Source: Hoeflea phototrophica DFL-43 | GTDB lineage: Bacteria > Pseudomonadota > Alphaproteobacteria > Rhizobiales > Rhizobiaceae | Direction of reading: 5' to 3' | DNA: 64,000 bases | NCBI RefSeq assembly: GCF_000154705.2 | Contig: NZ_CM002917.1 | Span: 3,731,853-3,795,852 of the forward strand | In this document: positions 34,322 through 43,195 of the stretch, piece by piece | How the letters are laid out: the number at the start of each line of letters is the position of its first letter | Numbering within the stretch: the first letter of the stretch is position 1 | Notes under the pieces: model-generated | What the model was told of the DNA's origin: nothing | The model's input: the letters and a program-made list of their open reading frames with translations, nothing else | Database searches by the model: none | Program-made: the position numbers and the translations under genes

Positions 34322-36045
34322 GATACATGCTCTTCGGCGTGACCAACTATTATTTGAGCCCGCACTTTTCCAACGTAGGGGATACCAAGCAATGCTTCTT
34401 TGTTTGCGTCAATTAAAATGTCCCTCACTTTGCGTATGCTTGAGTTATTCTTGATCCGAGTTTCCATTCTTTTTGAGATAGGCAGGACAGATATGTTCTG
34501 TTGAACAAGTGCTTCGTACGTGGAAGATGGTTTGAGTTGCGCTCCACAGTTGGAGCAGAACCTTGCTTCAGGATTGCTTCTGGGAGTTGAACAGACATGG
34601 CATAGAGGCAGCGAGAGGACAAAGTCCTTTTCACCAATCCCAGCAGCTTCGAGTATTGATGCAGTATTAAGGCGGGGCCAAGCCTGATGTTTAGGAGCAC
34701 GTATAACCTTTAGAAAAGAGGCAATAGATTTAGTCCTTTTACCAACAATGATATTTTCAGTTGTTATATCACCAGTGTGAACTTGATAATGCTCAAAGGT
34801 ACCCTTTTCACCTTTCAGTATTGATCCTGACGGCATAATTAATCCAGAGTACTGCAAAAATCCAAATACTTTATCCATATCCGGTCCGATGGGTGCCTTG
34901 ATGGCAAATTGAAACCCCTGTTTTTCAAGCGCCTTGCCCTTATTATATTCCTTTATTTGCGACAGGATGGCTTGATAAACCTTCGATCCGTTCCGGACGT
35001 AGCTTTCATAAGAAGGGAGCTTTGCAGTCAACGAATCAAAGACTGCATGTGACATATCCCGCCCCACACGCGACAAACGCAAAACCTTGCTTTTATTCAA
35101 CAATCCATCAGAGGTAGTGTAAGACTCGGGAGAATTGTAAATAGATCTAAGCATACTCAAAAAACCTCTAGGTATGCCAAATGACGCATAAGCTAGAAAT
35201 CTAATATCTTCTTCATTTTCAGAAACGAAGTCGAGCCCAGTGCCAACAAACCTCTTCTGAGCTAGTGAAACCATGAAATCTTCATACTCATCTCCTGAAG
35301 GCTTTACCCATGCGTCAATTTGTTCGGCATCATGTCCAACATGAAAACTGGCCGAATGGGAGGTAATTCCAGGATATACGGCTGCCTTTGGTGAGATTAG
35401 GCGCGATTTTATGGCTCTGAAAAAATCAAAGAAATCCTCTTGTTGCTTCTCTGAAAAAGAGTGTGCAGCGTCATCGATCAAAATGACTACTCTTTTCAAA
35501 CCGTTTTCAACAGCAAGATCATCTACAAGAGCGGAGAGAAAACCAATTGTATACTGTTGAATTATTTCTCCATCAGCACGACTTGCTTCCAGTGCATCGA
35601 TCAACTTTGTGATTTTGGCCTTAGGAGGGAAATTTTCCGGCAATGTAAGGTTGTTTGATTGTTCTTCGGTGTCCCAAACCGCCGCAATCACCTTCAAAAC
35701 CAGCCAAGCCTTAAACCAATAAGAAGCATTTGGTCCATTCACGTAAAATGGCTCAAGCTTCAATGCTAGCTTGAAATTCACATAGATCGGAACCGCTTTG
35801 TCCGCATCATCTTCAATAATTCGATAGAAAGCTTTTCGCATCAGGGTGCTTTTACCGCACCCTCGAGGGCCGATTAGCAACTTTGCGCCACCGCCCATCA
35901 GCTTCTTTAGTATGCTGGCCTCGTTGGGGTGCTCAGCGGCTAGCAGTAAAAACTTCTCTCTTCCAATGTACTCAGCCTGCTCAACGAAATTTTCTTCAAA
36001 CGGCAGCACTTCATTGGGTTCGTCGATCAGGTCAGTTGAGGTCAT
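34318..36045 (-). CDS. P-loop ATPase (ORC/STAND-like) with zinc ribbon and HhH-like tail
   Basis: The 575-residue product has Walker A GPRGCGKST at residues 59-67, Walker B VVILIDDAA at 186-194, and FGIPRGFLSML near residue 290, which resembles the sensor-2 G-x-PR of ORC/Cdc6-type AAA+ proteins. A four-cysteine zinc ribbon follows (C482, C485, C497, C500), then a C-terminal stretch (ALLGIPYVGKVRAQIIVGHA, 551-570) with helix-hairpin-helix character. Together these suggest an ATP-driven switch that senses nucleic acid and controls the coupled HEPN-like protein. ATG 36045 follows AGGATG. AT-rich base composition indicates recent acquisition. I know no named system with exactly this pairing. Confidence 0.75.
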   Translation of the reverse strand: MTSTDLIDEPNEVLPFEENFVEQAEYIGREKFLLLAAEHPNEASILKKLMGGGAKLLIGPRGCGKSTLMRKAFYRIIEDDADKAVPIYVNFKLALKLEPFYVNGPNASYWFKAWLVLKVIAAVWDTEEQSNNLTLPENFPPKAKITKLIDALEASRADGEIIQQYTIGFLSALVDDLAVENGLKRVVILIDDAAHSFSEKQQEDFFDFFRAIKSRLISPKAAVYPGITSHSASFHVGHDAEQIDAWVKPSGDEYEDFMVSLAQKRFVGTGLDFVSENEEDIRFLAYASFGIPRGFLSMLRSIYNSPESYTTSDGLLNKSKVLRLSRVGRDMSHAVFDSLTAKLPSYESYVRNGSKVYQAILSQIKEYNKGKALEKQGFQFAIKAPIGPDMDKVFGFLQYSGLIMPSGSILKGEKGTFEHYQVHTGDITTENIIVGKRTKSIASFLKVIRAPKHQAWPRLNTASILEAAGIGEKDFVLSLPLCHVCSTPRSNPEARFCSNCGAQLKPSSTYEALVQQNISVLPISKRMETRIKNNSSIRKVRDILIDANKEALLGIPYVGKVRAQIIVGHAEEHVS

Positions 36046-36382
36046 TTCGTCGCATCCTATTCAATCCAAACAATCGCTTCCGACCTCATTTCATAGCCTC
36101 CCGATCAAACTACATTCGAAGCAGACCGGGTCTAGAAAAGCAGTCTTTCCTGAGCAGCTAATTTTTGCAAGGCCATTTAGGGCGTTGAACCGCGCTCACC
36201 CTAAATGCCGATCCTTCTGAGCCATTATTCGTTGATGGCGCTGCTTAGTACTCTTGCTACGTCGTAGTAGCTAATAACGAATATCGAACACCATAGGCAT
36301 CGAATGCTTCACGAGCGTTTAGGTCTCTCCTCGCCTGAAGGCCCGGGGGCATGGCACGCATAGCCTGCGCCCCCACACCCCA
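36046..36382. other. Spacer upstream of the ATPase gene, with dyads
   Basis: About 340 bases without a gene. CATTTAGGG (36174-36182) and CCCTAAATG (36199-36207) form a perfect 9-base inverted repeat; TATTCGTT (36226-36233) and AACGAATA (36276-36283) a perfect 8-base one. Both lie 130-240 bases upstream of the ATPase start and could be regulator sites. Composition returns to GC-rich near 36320, a possible right edge of the island. Confidence 0.5.
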
Positions 36383-36427
36383 CAAAACCAAAACCGCCCC
36401 CCGAAGCCCTCAGGCTCCGGGAGGCGG
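36383..36427 (-). terminator. Intrinsic terminator of serA
   Basis: On the minus strand the arms of a GC-rich hairpin (36394-36427, CCGCC/GGCGG ends) are followed by TTTTGGTTTTG. It follows the serA stop by about 28 bases. Confidence 0.8.
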
Positions 36428-36454
36428 CTAATTCAGGCAGCAGTGCCTTAGAGC

Positions 36455-38050
36455 CTAGTCCACGTTGAACACCAGCGGCTTGGCCTGCTTGATGGCGTGG
36501 TGGGCGGTGAGCTTGGCGAGGACGTCCTGGCTGACCAGTTCGTCGACATAGAGCAGCGCGATCGCGTCGCCGCTTTCGGTTTCGCGGCCCAGATGGAAGT
36601 TGGCGATATTGACGCCTGCGTCGCCCAGCGTCGAGCCCATGAAGCCGATCATGCCGGGCACGTCGGTGTTGGCGATGTAGATCATGTGCTGGCCGACATC
36701 GGCATCCATGTTGATGCCCTTGATCTGGATGAAGCGCGGCTTGCCGTCGGAGAACACGGTGCCGGCGACCGATCGGGTCTGGCGTTCGGTGGTGACGGTG
36801 AGCTTGATGTAGCCGTCATAGACGCCTGTCTTGTCGCGCTTGACCTCGGAGAGGATGATGCCCTTTTCCTTCACCATGATCGGGGCCGAAACCATGTTGA
36901 CGTCGGCCACCTGGTTGCGGATCAGGCCCGCCAGCAGCGCGGATGTGAGCGCCTTGGTGTTCATGCCGGCGGTGACGCCGTCATAGAGGATCTCTATCTG
37001 CTTGATCGGGCTTTCGGTGACCTGGCCGGCAAAGGCGCCGAGCACGTCGGCCAGCCTTATGAAGGGCTTGAGGATCGGGGCTTCTTCCGCCGTGATCGAC
37101 GGCATGTTGATGGCGTTACTGACCGCGCCGCGGACGAGATAGTCCGACATCTGCTCGGCCACCTGCAGCGCCACATTCTCTTGCGCTTCGGTGGTCGAGG
37201 CCCCGAGATGCGGGGTGCAGACGACATTGGGCAGGCCGAACAGCGGGCTTTCGGTGGCGGGCTCGGTCTCGAACACGTCAAAGCCGGCGCCGGCGACATG
37301 GCCGGACTTGATGGCTTCCGCGAGGGCCGCCTCATCGACCAGGCCGCCACGGGCGCAGTTGACGATGCGCACGCCGGGCTTGGTCTTGGCAAGTGCTTCG
37401 GCGTTGAGGATGCCGCGGGTCTTGTCGGTCATCGGCACATGCAGCGTGATGAAATCGGCCTTGGCCAGCAGCTCGTCGAGCTCGACCTTGGTCACGCCCA
37501 TTTCCTCGGCCCGTTCCTTCGACAGGAACGGATCATAGGCCAGCACATGCATGCCGAGCCCGATCGCCTTTTTGCAGACGATGCCGCCGATATTGCCCGC
37601 GCCGATGACGCCGAGCGTCTTGCCGGTGATCTCGACGCCCATGAATTTCGACTTCTCCCACTTGCCGGCCTGGGTGGAGGCGTCGGCGGCGGGAAGCTGG
37701 CGGGCGACGGCGAACATCAGCGCAATCGCGTGCTCGGCGGTGGTGATCGAATTGCCAAACGGCGTGTTCATGACGATGATGCCGCGGCGCGAGGCGGCCG
37801 GAATGTCGACATTGTCAACGCCGATGCCGGCGCGGCCGATCACCTTGAGATTGGTGGCGGCCGCGATCAGCTTTTCCGTCGCCTTGGTGGCGGAGCGGAT
37901 CGCCAGGCCGTCATACTGGCCGATGATTTCGAGCAGTTTTTCCTTGTCCTTGCCGAGCGCGGGCATGAAATCGACATCGACGCCGCGGTCGCGGAAGATC
38001 TGGACGGCGGTTTCCGACAGGGCGTCGGATACGAGTACGCGAGGTGCCAT
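36455..38050 (-). CDS. serA: D-3-phosphoglycerate dehydrogenase
   Basis: SerA oxidises 3-phosphoglycerate to start serine synthesis. ATG 38050 (MAPRVLVSDALSETAVQIF) gives 531 residues. The NAD site is LGVIGAGNIGGIVCKKA, the substrate/catalytic region includes NCARGGLVDEAAL and PHLGASTTEAQENVALQ (catalytic His), followed by an intervening domain and a C-terminal ACT domain (MIYIANTDVPGMIGFMGSTLGDAGVNIANFHLG). The ACT domain normally gives feedback inhibition by serine. Long SerA of this type is usual in alphaproteobacteria. It follows serC by 85 bases. Confidence 0.97.
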   Translation of the reverse strand: MAPRVLVSDALSETAVQIFRDRGVDVDFMPALGKDKEKLLEIIGQYDGLAIRSATKATEKLIAAATNLKVIGRAGIGVDNVDIPAASRRGIIVMNTPFGNSITTAEHAIALMFAVARQLPAADASTQAGKWEKSKFMGVEITGKTLGVIGAGNIGGIVCKKAIGLGMHVLAYDPFLSKERAEEMGVTKVELDELLAKADFITLHVPMTDKTRGILNAEALAKTKPGVRIVNCARGGLVDEAALAEAIKSGHVAGAGFDVFETEPATESPLFGLPNVVCTPHLGASTTEAQENVALQVAEQMSDYLVRGAVSNAINMPSITAEEAPILKPFIRLADVLGAFAGQVTESPIKQIEILYDGVTAGMNTKALTSALLAGLIRNQVADVNMVSAPIMVKEKGIILSEVKRDKTGVYDGYIKLTVTTERQTRSVAGTVFSDGKPRFIQIKGINMDADVGQHMIYIANTDVPGMIGFMGSTLGDAGVNIANFHLGRETESGDAIALLYVDELVSQDVLAKLTAHHAIKQAKPLVFNVD

Positions 38051-38135
38051 GATGGCCTCCATTGAGAGTGTCTGAATTGGGAAAATCGGGATGCCGGACC
38101 GCGCGGGTGTCACCGCGCGGCCGCGAGGCGTTTGA

Positions 38136-39311
<1,176 letters not shown>

Positions 39312-39405
39312 AATGGCTATCCTTCCAGATAGTGGCCCCTCGTTGGGGAGGGGTGGCCCACTGACGGGGTTAATCCCGGGCCGATCCGAAGTCAAGTTCC
39401 ATCAT
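39312..39405 (-). ncRNA. Structured serC leader, candidate serC RNA motif
   Basis: The minus-strand leader can fold into a CCCC-type hairpin (CCCCTC/GAGGGG extended by GTGG/CCAC, roughly 39332-39361) and a small hairpin CTATC-TGGAAG-GATAG (39317-39332) that places the GGAAGGA ribosome site within the fold, 9 bases before the ATG. A conserved serC RNA motif is known upstream of serC in alphaproteobacteria. I assign it from location and structure only; no covariance model was run. Confidence 0.5.
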
Positions 39406-39414
39406 GCGCTGCAC

Positions 39415-39445
39415 CAAAACAAAAGGGCGGGACCAGATCCCGCCC
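39415..39445 (-). terminator. Intrinsic terminator of outer-membrane gene at 39476
   Basis: GGGCGGGA (39425-39432) pairs with TCCCGCCC (39438-39445); on the minus strand CCCTTTTGTTTTGG follows. It lies 31 bases after the stop. Confidence 0.85.
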
Positions 39446-39475
39446 TCAGGCTCAGTCAGGTTCTTGCCGGCAGCC

Positions 39476-40246
39476 CTACCAGAGAGCGTAGCGCAGGCCG
39501 ACGCGGACTTCGTGCTTTTCGATGCCATCATCCTCGGCCTGACCGCCGGTGGCGCCGAGAGCCACGTTCGCGGTGGTGAAGTTGAACTGCGTTCCGCTGT
39601 TGACCTTCGAGTACTTGTAGCCGAGGTCGAGCTTCAAATTCTTCGAGATGTCGTAGGAAAGCCCGCCCATCAATGCGTAGGTGAAGCGCCAGTCGTCTTC
39701 ACCCGATTGCGTGCTGCTGATCGGATCCCAGGAAACACGGGACACGCCTGCACCGGCACCGACATAGGGTGTGAAGCCGGCATAGGTGCCCAGATCGATA
39801 TAGGCATTTGCCATGACAGTGTATTGTTCGAAATCCTGGCCATTGACGTTTGCGCATTGCCCGGCGCAGTCAGCTCCGGCGCCTGTCCCCGAACCAAAGG
39901 TTCCTGTCGAATAGTCAAGTGTCAGATCCGAGCGCAGATAGTCGGTAAAGCTGTAGCCAAACCCCAGGGAACCGGACCAATCGCTCGAAATCGACGATCC
40001 GTTGAACAGCCCGGTGCCGTAGCTCACCGGCGGACCGGCGTTGAACACCCGATAGGAGGTCGCGCCACCGCTGGTGTCGACGGAGTATCCCAGATCCCCC
40101 CGCAGGTACCAGCCGGTGCCGATTTCAACCGGCTGGGTCACCGGAAGTTCCTTGGCATAGATGATATCATCGAGATCGGCGGCATTCACAGATGCTGCCA
40201 TTCCCAAAACCGCAAGACATGAACTCACCGCAATACGCGTCAACAT
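39476..40246 (-). CDS. Outer-membrane beta-barrel protein (Omp25/31-like)
   Basis: ATG 40246 gives a signal peptide (LTRIAVSSCLAVLGMAASVNA) and a 256-residue barrel with alternating strands: GWYLRGDLGYSVD, LGFGYSFTDYLRSDLTLDYS, NAYIDLGTYAGFTPYVGAGAGV, FTYALMGGLSYDISKNLKLDLGYKYSKV and a C-terminal VRVGLRYALW ending in an aromatic residue for insertion. It matches the Omp25/Omp31 family of rhizobia and Brucella. A CtrA-type site lies upstream. It is a tandem relative of the next gene, with strongly similar strands. Confidence 0.87.
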   Translation of the reverse strand: MLTRIAVSSCLAVLGMAASVNAADLDDIIYAKELPVTQPVEIGTGWYLRGDLGYSVDTSGGATSYRVFNAGPPVSYGTGLFNGSSISSDWSGSLGFGYSFTDYLRSDLTLDYSTGTFGSGTGAGADCAGQCANVNGQDFEQYTVMANAYIDLGTYAGFTPYVGAGAGVSRVSWDPISSTQSGEDDWRFTYALMGGLSYDISKNLKLDLGYKYSKVNSGTQFNFTTANVALGATGGQAEDDGIEKHEVRVGLRYALW

Positions 40247-40324
40247 GACTGATTTCCCTTCAATGGTTCCGGGCGCGCAAACCTGTGCCCGAACACGTCT
40301 GGCACCCACTATGGCCGGGACAGG

Positions 40325-40361
40325 TTAAGTGGCGGTTAAGCATGTTTGTTAAGCATGTTTG
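40325..40361 (-). promoter_or_regulatory. CtrA box and 13-bp tandem repeat upstream of omp at 39476
   Basis: TTAA-GTGGCGG-TTAA (40325-40339) matches the CtrA consensus TTAA-N7-TTAA exactly. The second half-site begins a perfect direct repeat, TTAAGCATGTTTG twice (40336-40348, 40349-40361), adding a third TTAA. The site ends 79 bases before the ATG on the minus strand. Confidence 0.7.
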
Positions 40362-40426
40362 GAGAGCGAAAAAATCGATACAGGTGCTGTCGGAGTTGAC
40401 TCAGGCACAGCCCTGAAGCTGCCACG

Positions 40427-40459
40427 CAAAGCAAAACCGCCCGGTGATGAACCGGGCGG
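40427..40459 (-). terminator. Intrinsic terminator of outer-membrane gene at 40486
   Basis: CCGCCCGGT and ACCGGGCGG enclose GATGA (40437-40459); the minus-strand tail is GGTTTTGCTTTG. It lies 26 bases after the stop. Confidence 0.87.
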
Positions 40460-40485
40460 CTGAAACCAGATCGAGGCTGGATGGT

Positions 40486-41331
40486 TTACTTGTAGACCAC
40501 CGGCATGACCGGTGCCGGCTCGATATAGACTTCTTCCTGAGCACATCCGCCAAAGCTGTAGCGCAAGCCGCCACGGGCCTCATGCGAAGAAAAGCCCTTG
40601 TCGTAGCCAGGTCCGCCATTGAGTGCATAGCCGAACATCTTGCCGCCGCTGATGTTGCGATACCGGTAACCGATGTCTGCCTTCAGGTTACACGTCACAT
40701 CAATCGATGCACCCGCCATCAAGGCATATGTGAAGCGCCAGGACTTGTCGCCCGAATGGTGCACGGTGGTATCGCAAAGCGTCGGAGCGGCGTCAGAACA
40801 GGAGGTGTTGCTCAAACCATCCCACGAAACATGCGTGCCACCGATACCGGCACCACCGTAGAAGGTGAAGCGTCCATGCTTGTAGAAATCGACATAGGCA
40901 TTGGCGAGCAGGCTCAAGCCATTGGCTGTCGACAAATCACGCGAGGTACAGGCAACGGCAACACCGCAGCCACCGCGGGTCGATCCGGTGAAATCCGCAT
41001 CGGAGAAATAGTCCAGCGTCACATCCGTGCGAAGATAGCTGCGGATCTGATAACCGACGCCGACACCGACGCTGTAGGAACCGCGCAGGTCCGAGGTGTT
41101 GAAGCCGACATAGTTGGCGTTTGACCCTTGAAAGTAGTGTGGAGTCTCGATCGAGTTCCATGCATATCCGGCGTCACCACGCAGGTACCATCCGCTTGCG
41201 GCTGCGACCTTATGAGAGACAGGCGCCTCGATGTAAGGTGTCTCAACGATAGGCGGAAGAACATCAGCTGCAGCAGCTGCCCCTGCGCCACCCAACACCA
41301 AGGCCACACCGGCCAGCAATACTTTTTTCAT
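40486..41331 (-). CDS. Outer-membrane beta-barrel protein, paralogue of previous
   Basis: ATG 41331 gives a signal peptide (KKVLLAGVALVLGGAGAAAAA) and a barrel related to the gene at 39476: GWYLRGDAGYAWN, VGVGYQIRSYLRTDVTLDYFSD, NAYVDFYKHGRFTFYGGAGIGG, FTYALMAGASIDVTCNLKADIGYRYRNISGG and SSHEARGGLRYSFGG. Unlike its neighbour it continues about 25 residues past the last strand (CAQEEVYIEPAPVMPVVYK), so the usual terminal aromatic is internal. The extra disulfide-capable cysteines (GGCGVAVACTSRD; SCSDAAPTLCD) are notable. A perfect CtrA box lies upstream. Confidence 0.85.
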   Translation of the reverse strand: MKKVLLAGVALVLGGAGAAAAADVLPPIVETPYIEAPVSHKVAAASGWYLRGDAGYAWNSIETPHYFQGSNANYVGFNTSDLRGSYSVGVGVGYQIRSYLRTDVTLDYFSDADFTGSTRGGCGVAVACTSRDLSTANGLSLLANAYVDFYKHGRFTFYGGAGIGGTHVSWDGLSNTSCSDAAPTLCDTTVHHSGDKSWRFTYALMAGASIDVTCNLKADIGYRYRNISGGKMFGYALNGGPGYDKGFSSHEARGGLRYSFGGCAQEEVYIEPAPVMPVVYK

Positions 41332-41670
41332 GGTCGACTCCATCGTCAAGGAATGCGCGGTCACTGTCTAAGAGACACCACGCGAACTGCTTTGGATGGA
41401 CAATGAAGGATAAAGGTTAAGGTGCACTTAACCACGAATGTTTACCACGATAGACTGCAGAACAGAGAAAACCCGTTGCCGAAAGGCCAGTCACAAGGCT
41501 GGTTGTTACGGCAAAGCCTGAGGCAAGATTTGAAGGCCTGAAAGGCCTGCCAGGCACGGGATGAAACGCCGCCCGTACGGCCTCCGCCGGTCCGCACGGC
41601 CACAGGTTCAACTGGCGTTCAAAGCGCTATGCAGGCGCAGCCGCGGCTCGAACACGGCACGGGAGTTGCC
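41332..41670. other. Spacer between omp gene and glmM
   Basis: About 340 bases without a gene. The right part is a GC-rich stretch with no clear terminator for glmM; the left part holds the omp promoter and the CtrA box at 41417-41431. Confidence 0.5.
41417..41431 (-). promoter_or_regulatory. Perfect CtrA box upstream of omp at 40486
   Basis: TTAA-GGTGCAC-TTAA followed by CC fits TTAA-N7-TTAA exactly. It ends 86 bases before the ATG on the minus strand, close to the spacing seen for the paralogue. Confidence 0.7.
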
Positions 41671-43023
41671 TCAGGCGGCATCGCGGGTTGCGGAAATCAC
41701 ACTTATCAGCTGGTCCACGACCGTTTCGATCTGGCTGCGGTCATCACCTTCAGCCATGACCCGGATCAGCGGCTCGGTGCCGGATGGACGAATCACCAGC
41801 CGGGCCTTGTTGCCCAATGTGGACTCGGCATCCGTGATCGCCGCCTTGACCCGGCTGTCATTGAGCGGGTTGCCACCGGAATGGCGGACATTCTTGAGCA
41901 CCTGCGGCACCGGTTCAAAACGGCGGCACACTTCCGAAACCGGGCGGCCCATCCGCTGGACGCAGGCCATCACCTGGAGCGCAGCAACCAGCCCGTCACC
42001 TGTTGTGGCAAAATCCGACAACACGATATGCCCGGACTGCTCGCCGCCAACATTGAAACCGTTCTTACGCATATGTTCGACCACGTAGCGGTCGCCAACC
42101 TTTGTCCGGGCAAGTGAAAGGCCGATATCATCAAGGAATCTCTCAAGCCCCAGATTGGACATGACGGTGGCCACGATACCATCGCCGCGCAGCATCTGGT
42201 CAGCAGCCCAGGATTCCGCGATCACGGCCATCAGCTGGTCGCCATCGATCACCGAACCGTTTTCATCAACGATCAGAACCCGGTCGGCATCCCCATCAAG
42301 CGCAATGCCGATATCGGCGCGAACTTCATGCACCTTTCGCGACAGGGCAACCGGATGAGTGGAACCACAATTGAGATTGATGTTGGTGCCGTTCGGCTCT
42401 TCGCCAATGGCGATCACATCCGCGCCCAGCTCCCACAAGGCAGCCGGCGCGACCTTGTAACCGGCGCCATTGGCGCAATCGACAACGACGCGCAGGCCTG
42501 CAAGCGTAATGTCCTTGGGAAGAGTGCGCTTGGCAAATTCGATGTAGCGATCATGAACGCCATCAATGCGCTTGGCGCGGCCGATCGCATCGGGACGCGC
42601 AAGCTGCAGATGGATGTCATCATCCAGCAGATCCTCGATCCGGCTCTCAAGCTCATCGGAGAGTTTGAAGCCATCGGGTCCAAACAGCTTGATGCCATTG
42701 TCCTGGTAGGGATTGTGAGACGCGGAGATCATCACTCCGATATCCGCACGCAGAGATCTGGTCAGCATCGCCACAGCCGGCGTCGGAATCGGACCAAGCA
42801 GAAACACATCCAGCCCCGCCGCGGTGAACCCGGCAACCAGTGCGTTTTCGATCATGTAGCCCGAGAGCCGCGTATCCTTGCCGATGACGACACGGTGGCG
42901 ATGATCGCCGCGGCGGAACAGATTGCCCACGGCAATGCCAACCCGCATCGCGATGTCCGGTGTCATGGGTGATTTGTTGGCCTGGCCCCGAATTCCATCA
43001 GTTCCGAAATATCGTCTGCTCAT
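41671..43023 (-). CDS. glmM: Phosphoglucosamine mutase
   Basis: GlmM converts glucosamine-6-phosphate to the 1-phosphate for peptidoglycan and LPS precursor UDP-GlcNAc. The 450-residue product begins [17 protein letters not shown], the family start. Catalytic Ser102 is in [18 protein letters not shown]. The metal loop is [19 protein letters not shown], and the phosphate-binding loop near the C-terminus is [15 protein letters not shown]. It follows ftsH, an order typical of many bacteria. Confidence 0.97.
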   Translation of the reverse strand: MSRRYFGTDGIRGQANKSPMTPDIAMRVGIAVGNLFRRGDHRHRVVIGKDTRLSGYMIENALVAGFTAAGLDVFLLGPIPTPAVAMLTRSLRADIGVMISASHNPYQDNGIKLFGPDGFKLSDELESRIEDLLDDDIHLQLARPDAIGRAKRIDGVHDRYIEFAKRTLPKDITLAGLRVVVDCANGAGYKVAPAALWELGADVIAIGEEPNGTNINLNCGSTHPVALSRKVHEVRADIGIALDGDADRVLIVDENGSVIDGDQLMAVIAESWAADQMLRGDGIVATVMSNLGLERFLDDIGLSLARTKVGDRYVVEHMRKNGFNVGGEQSGHIVLSDFATTGDGLVAALQVMACVQRMGRPVSEVCRRFEPVPQVLKNVRHSGGNPLNDSRVKAAITDAESTLGNKARLVIRPSGTEPLIRVMAEGDDRSQIETVVDQLISVISATRDAA

Positions 43024-43134
43024 GACGTCTCCCGCGATGTCCCCAATTCACAGATACCTATAAGCGATGTTTTCCGTCACTGCACCAGAAGAATGAAATC
43101 AGCTTTTGTTACAATTAATTTCAACGAACCAGAA

Positions 43135-43155
43135 CAGCCGCCAAGATGGCGGCTG
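43135..43155 (-). terminator. Hairpin between ftsH and glmM
   Basis: CAGCCGCC and GGCGGCTG enclose AAGAT. On the minus strand it is followed by TTCTGGTTCG, which is weakly T-rich, so termination after ftsH may be partial. Confidence 0.45.
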
Positions 43156-43195
43156 CTACATCGAACCCGGTATCAGACAGTGCTCGTCTTAGCCG

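Noticed and set aside
36497..38065. 522-aa frame antisense to serA
   Set aside because: Shadow of serA; Asp/Gly-rich and without motifs.
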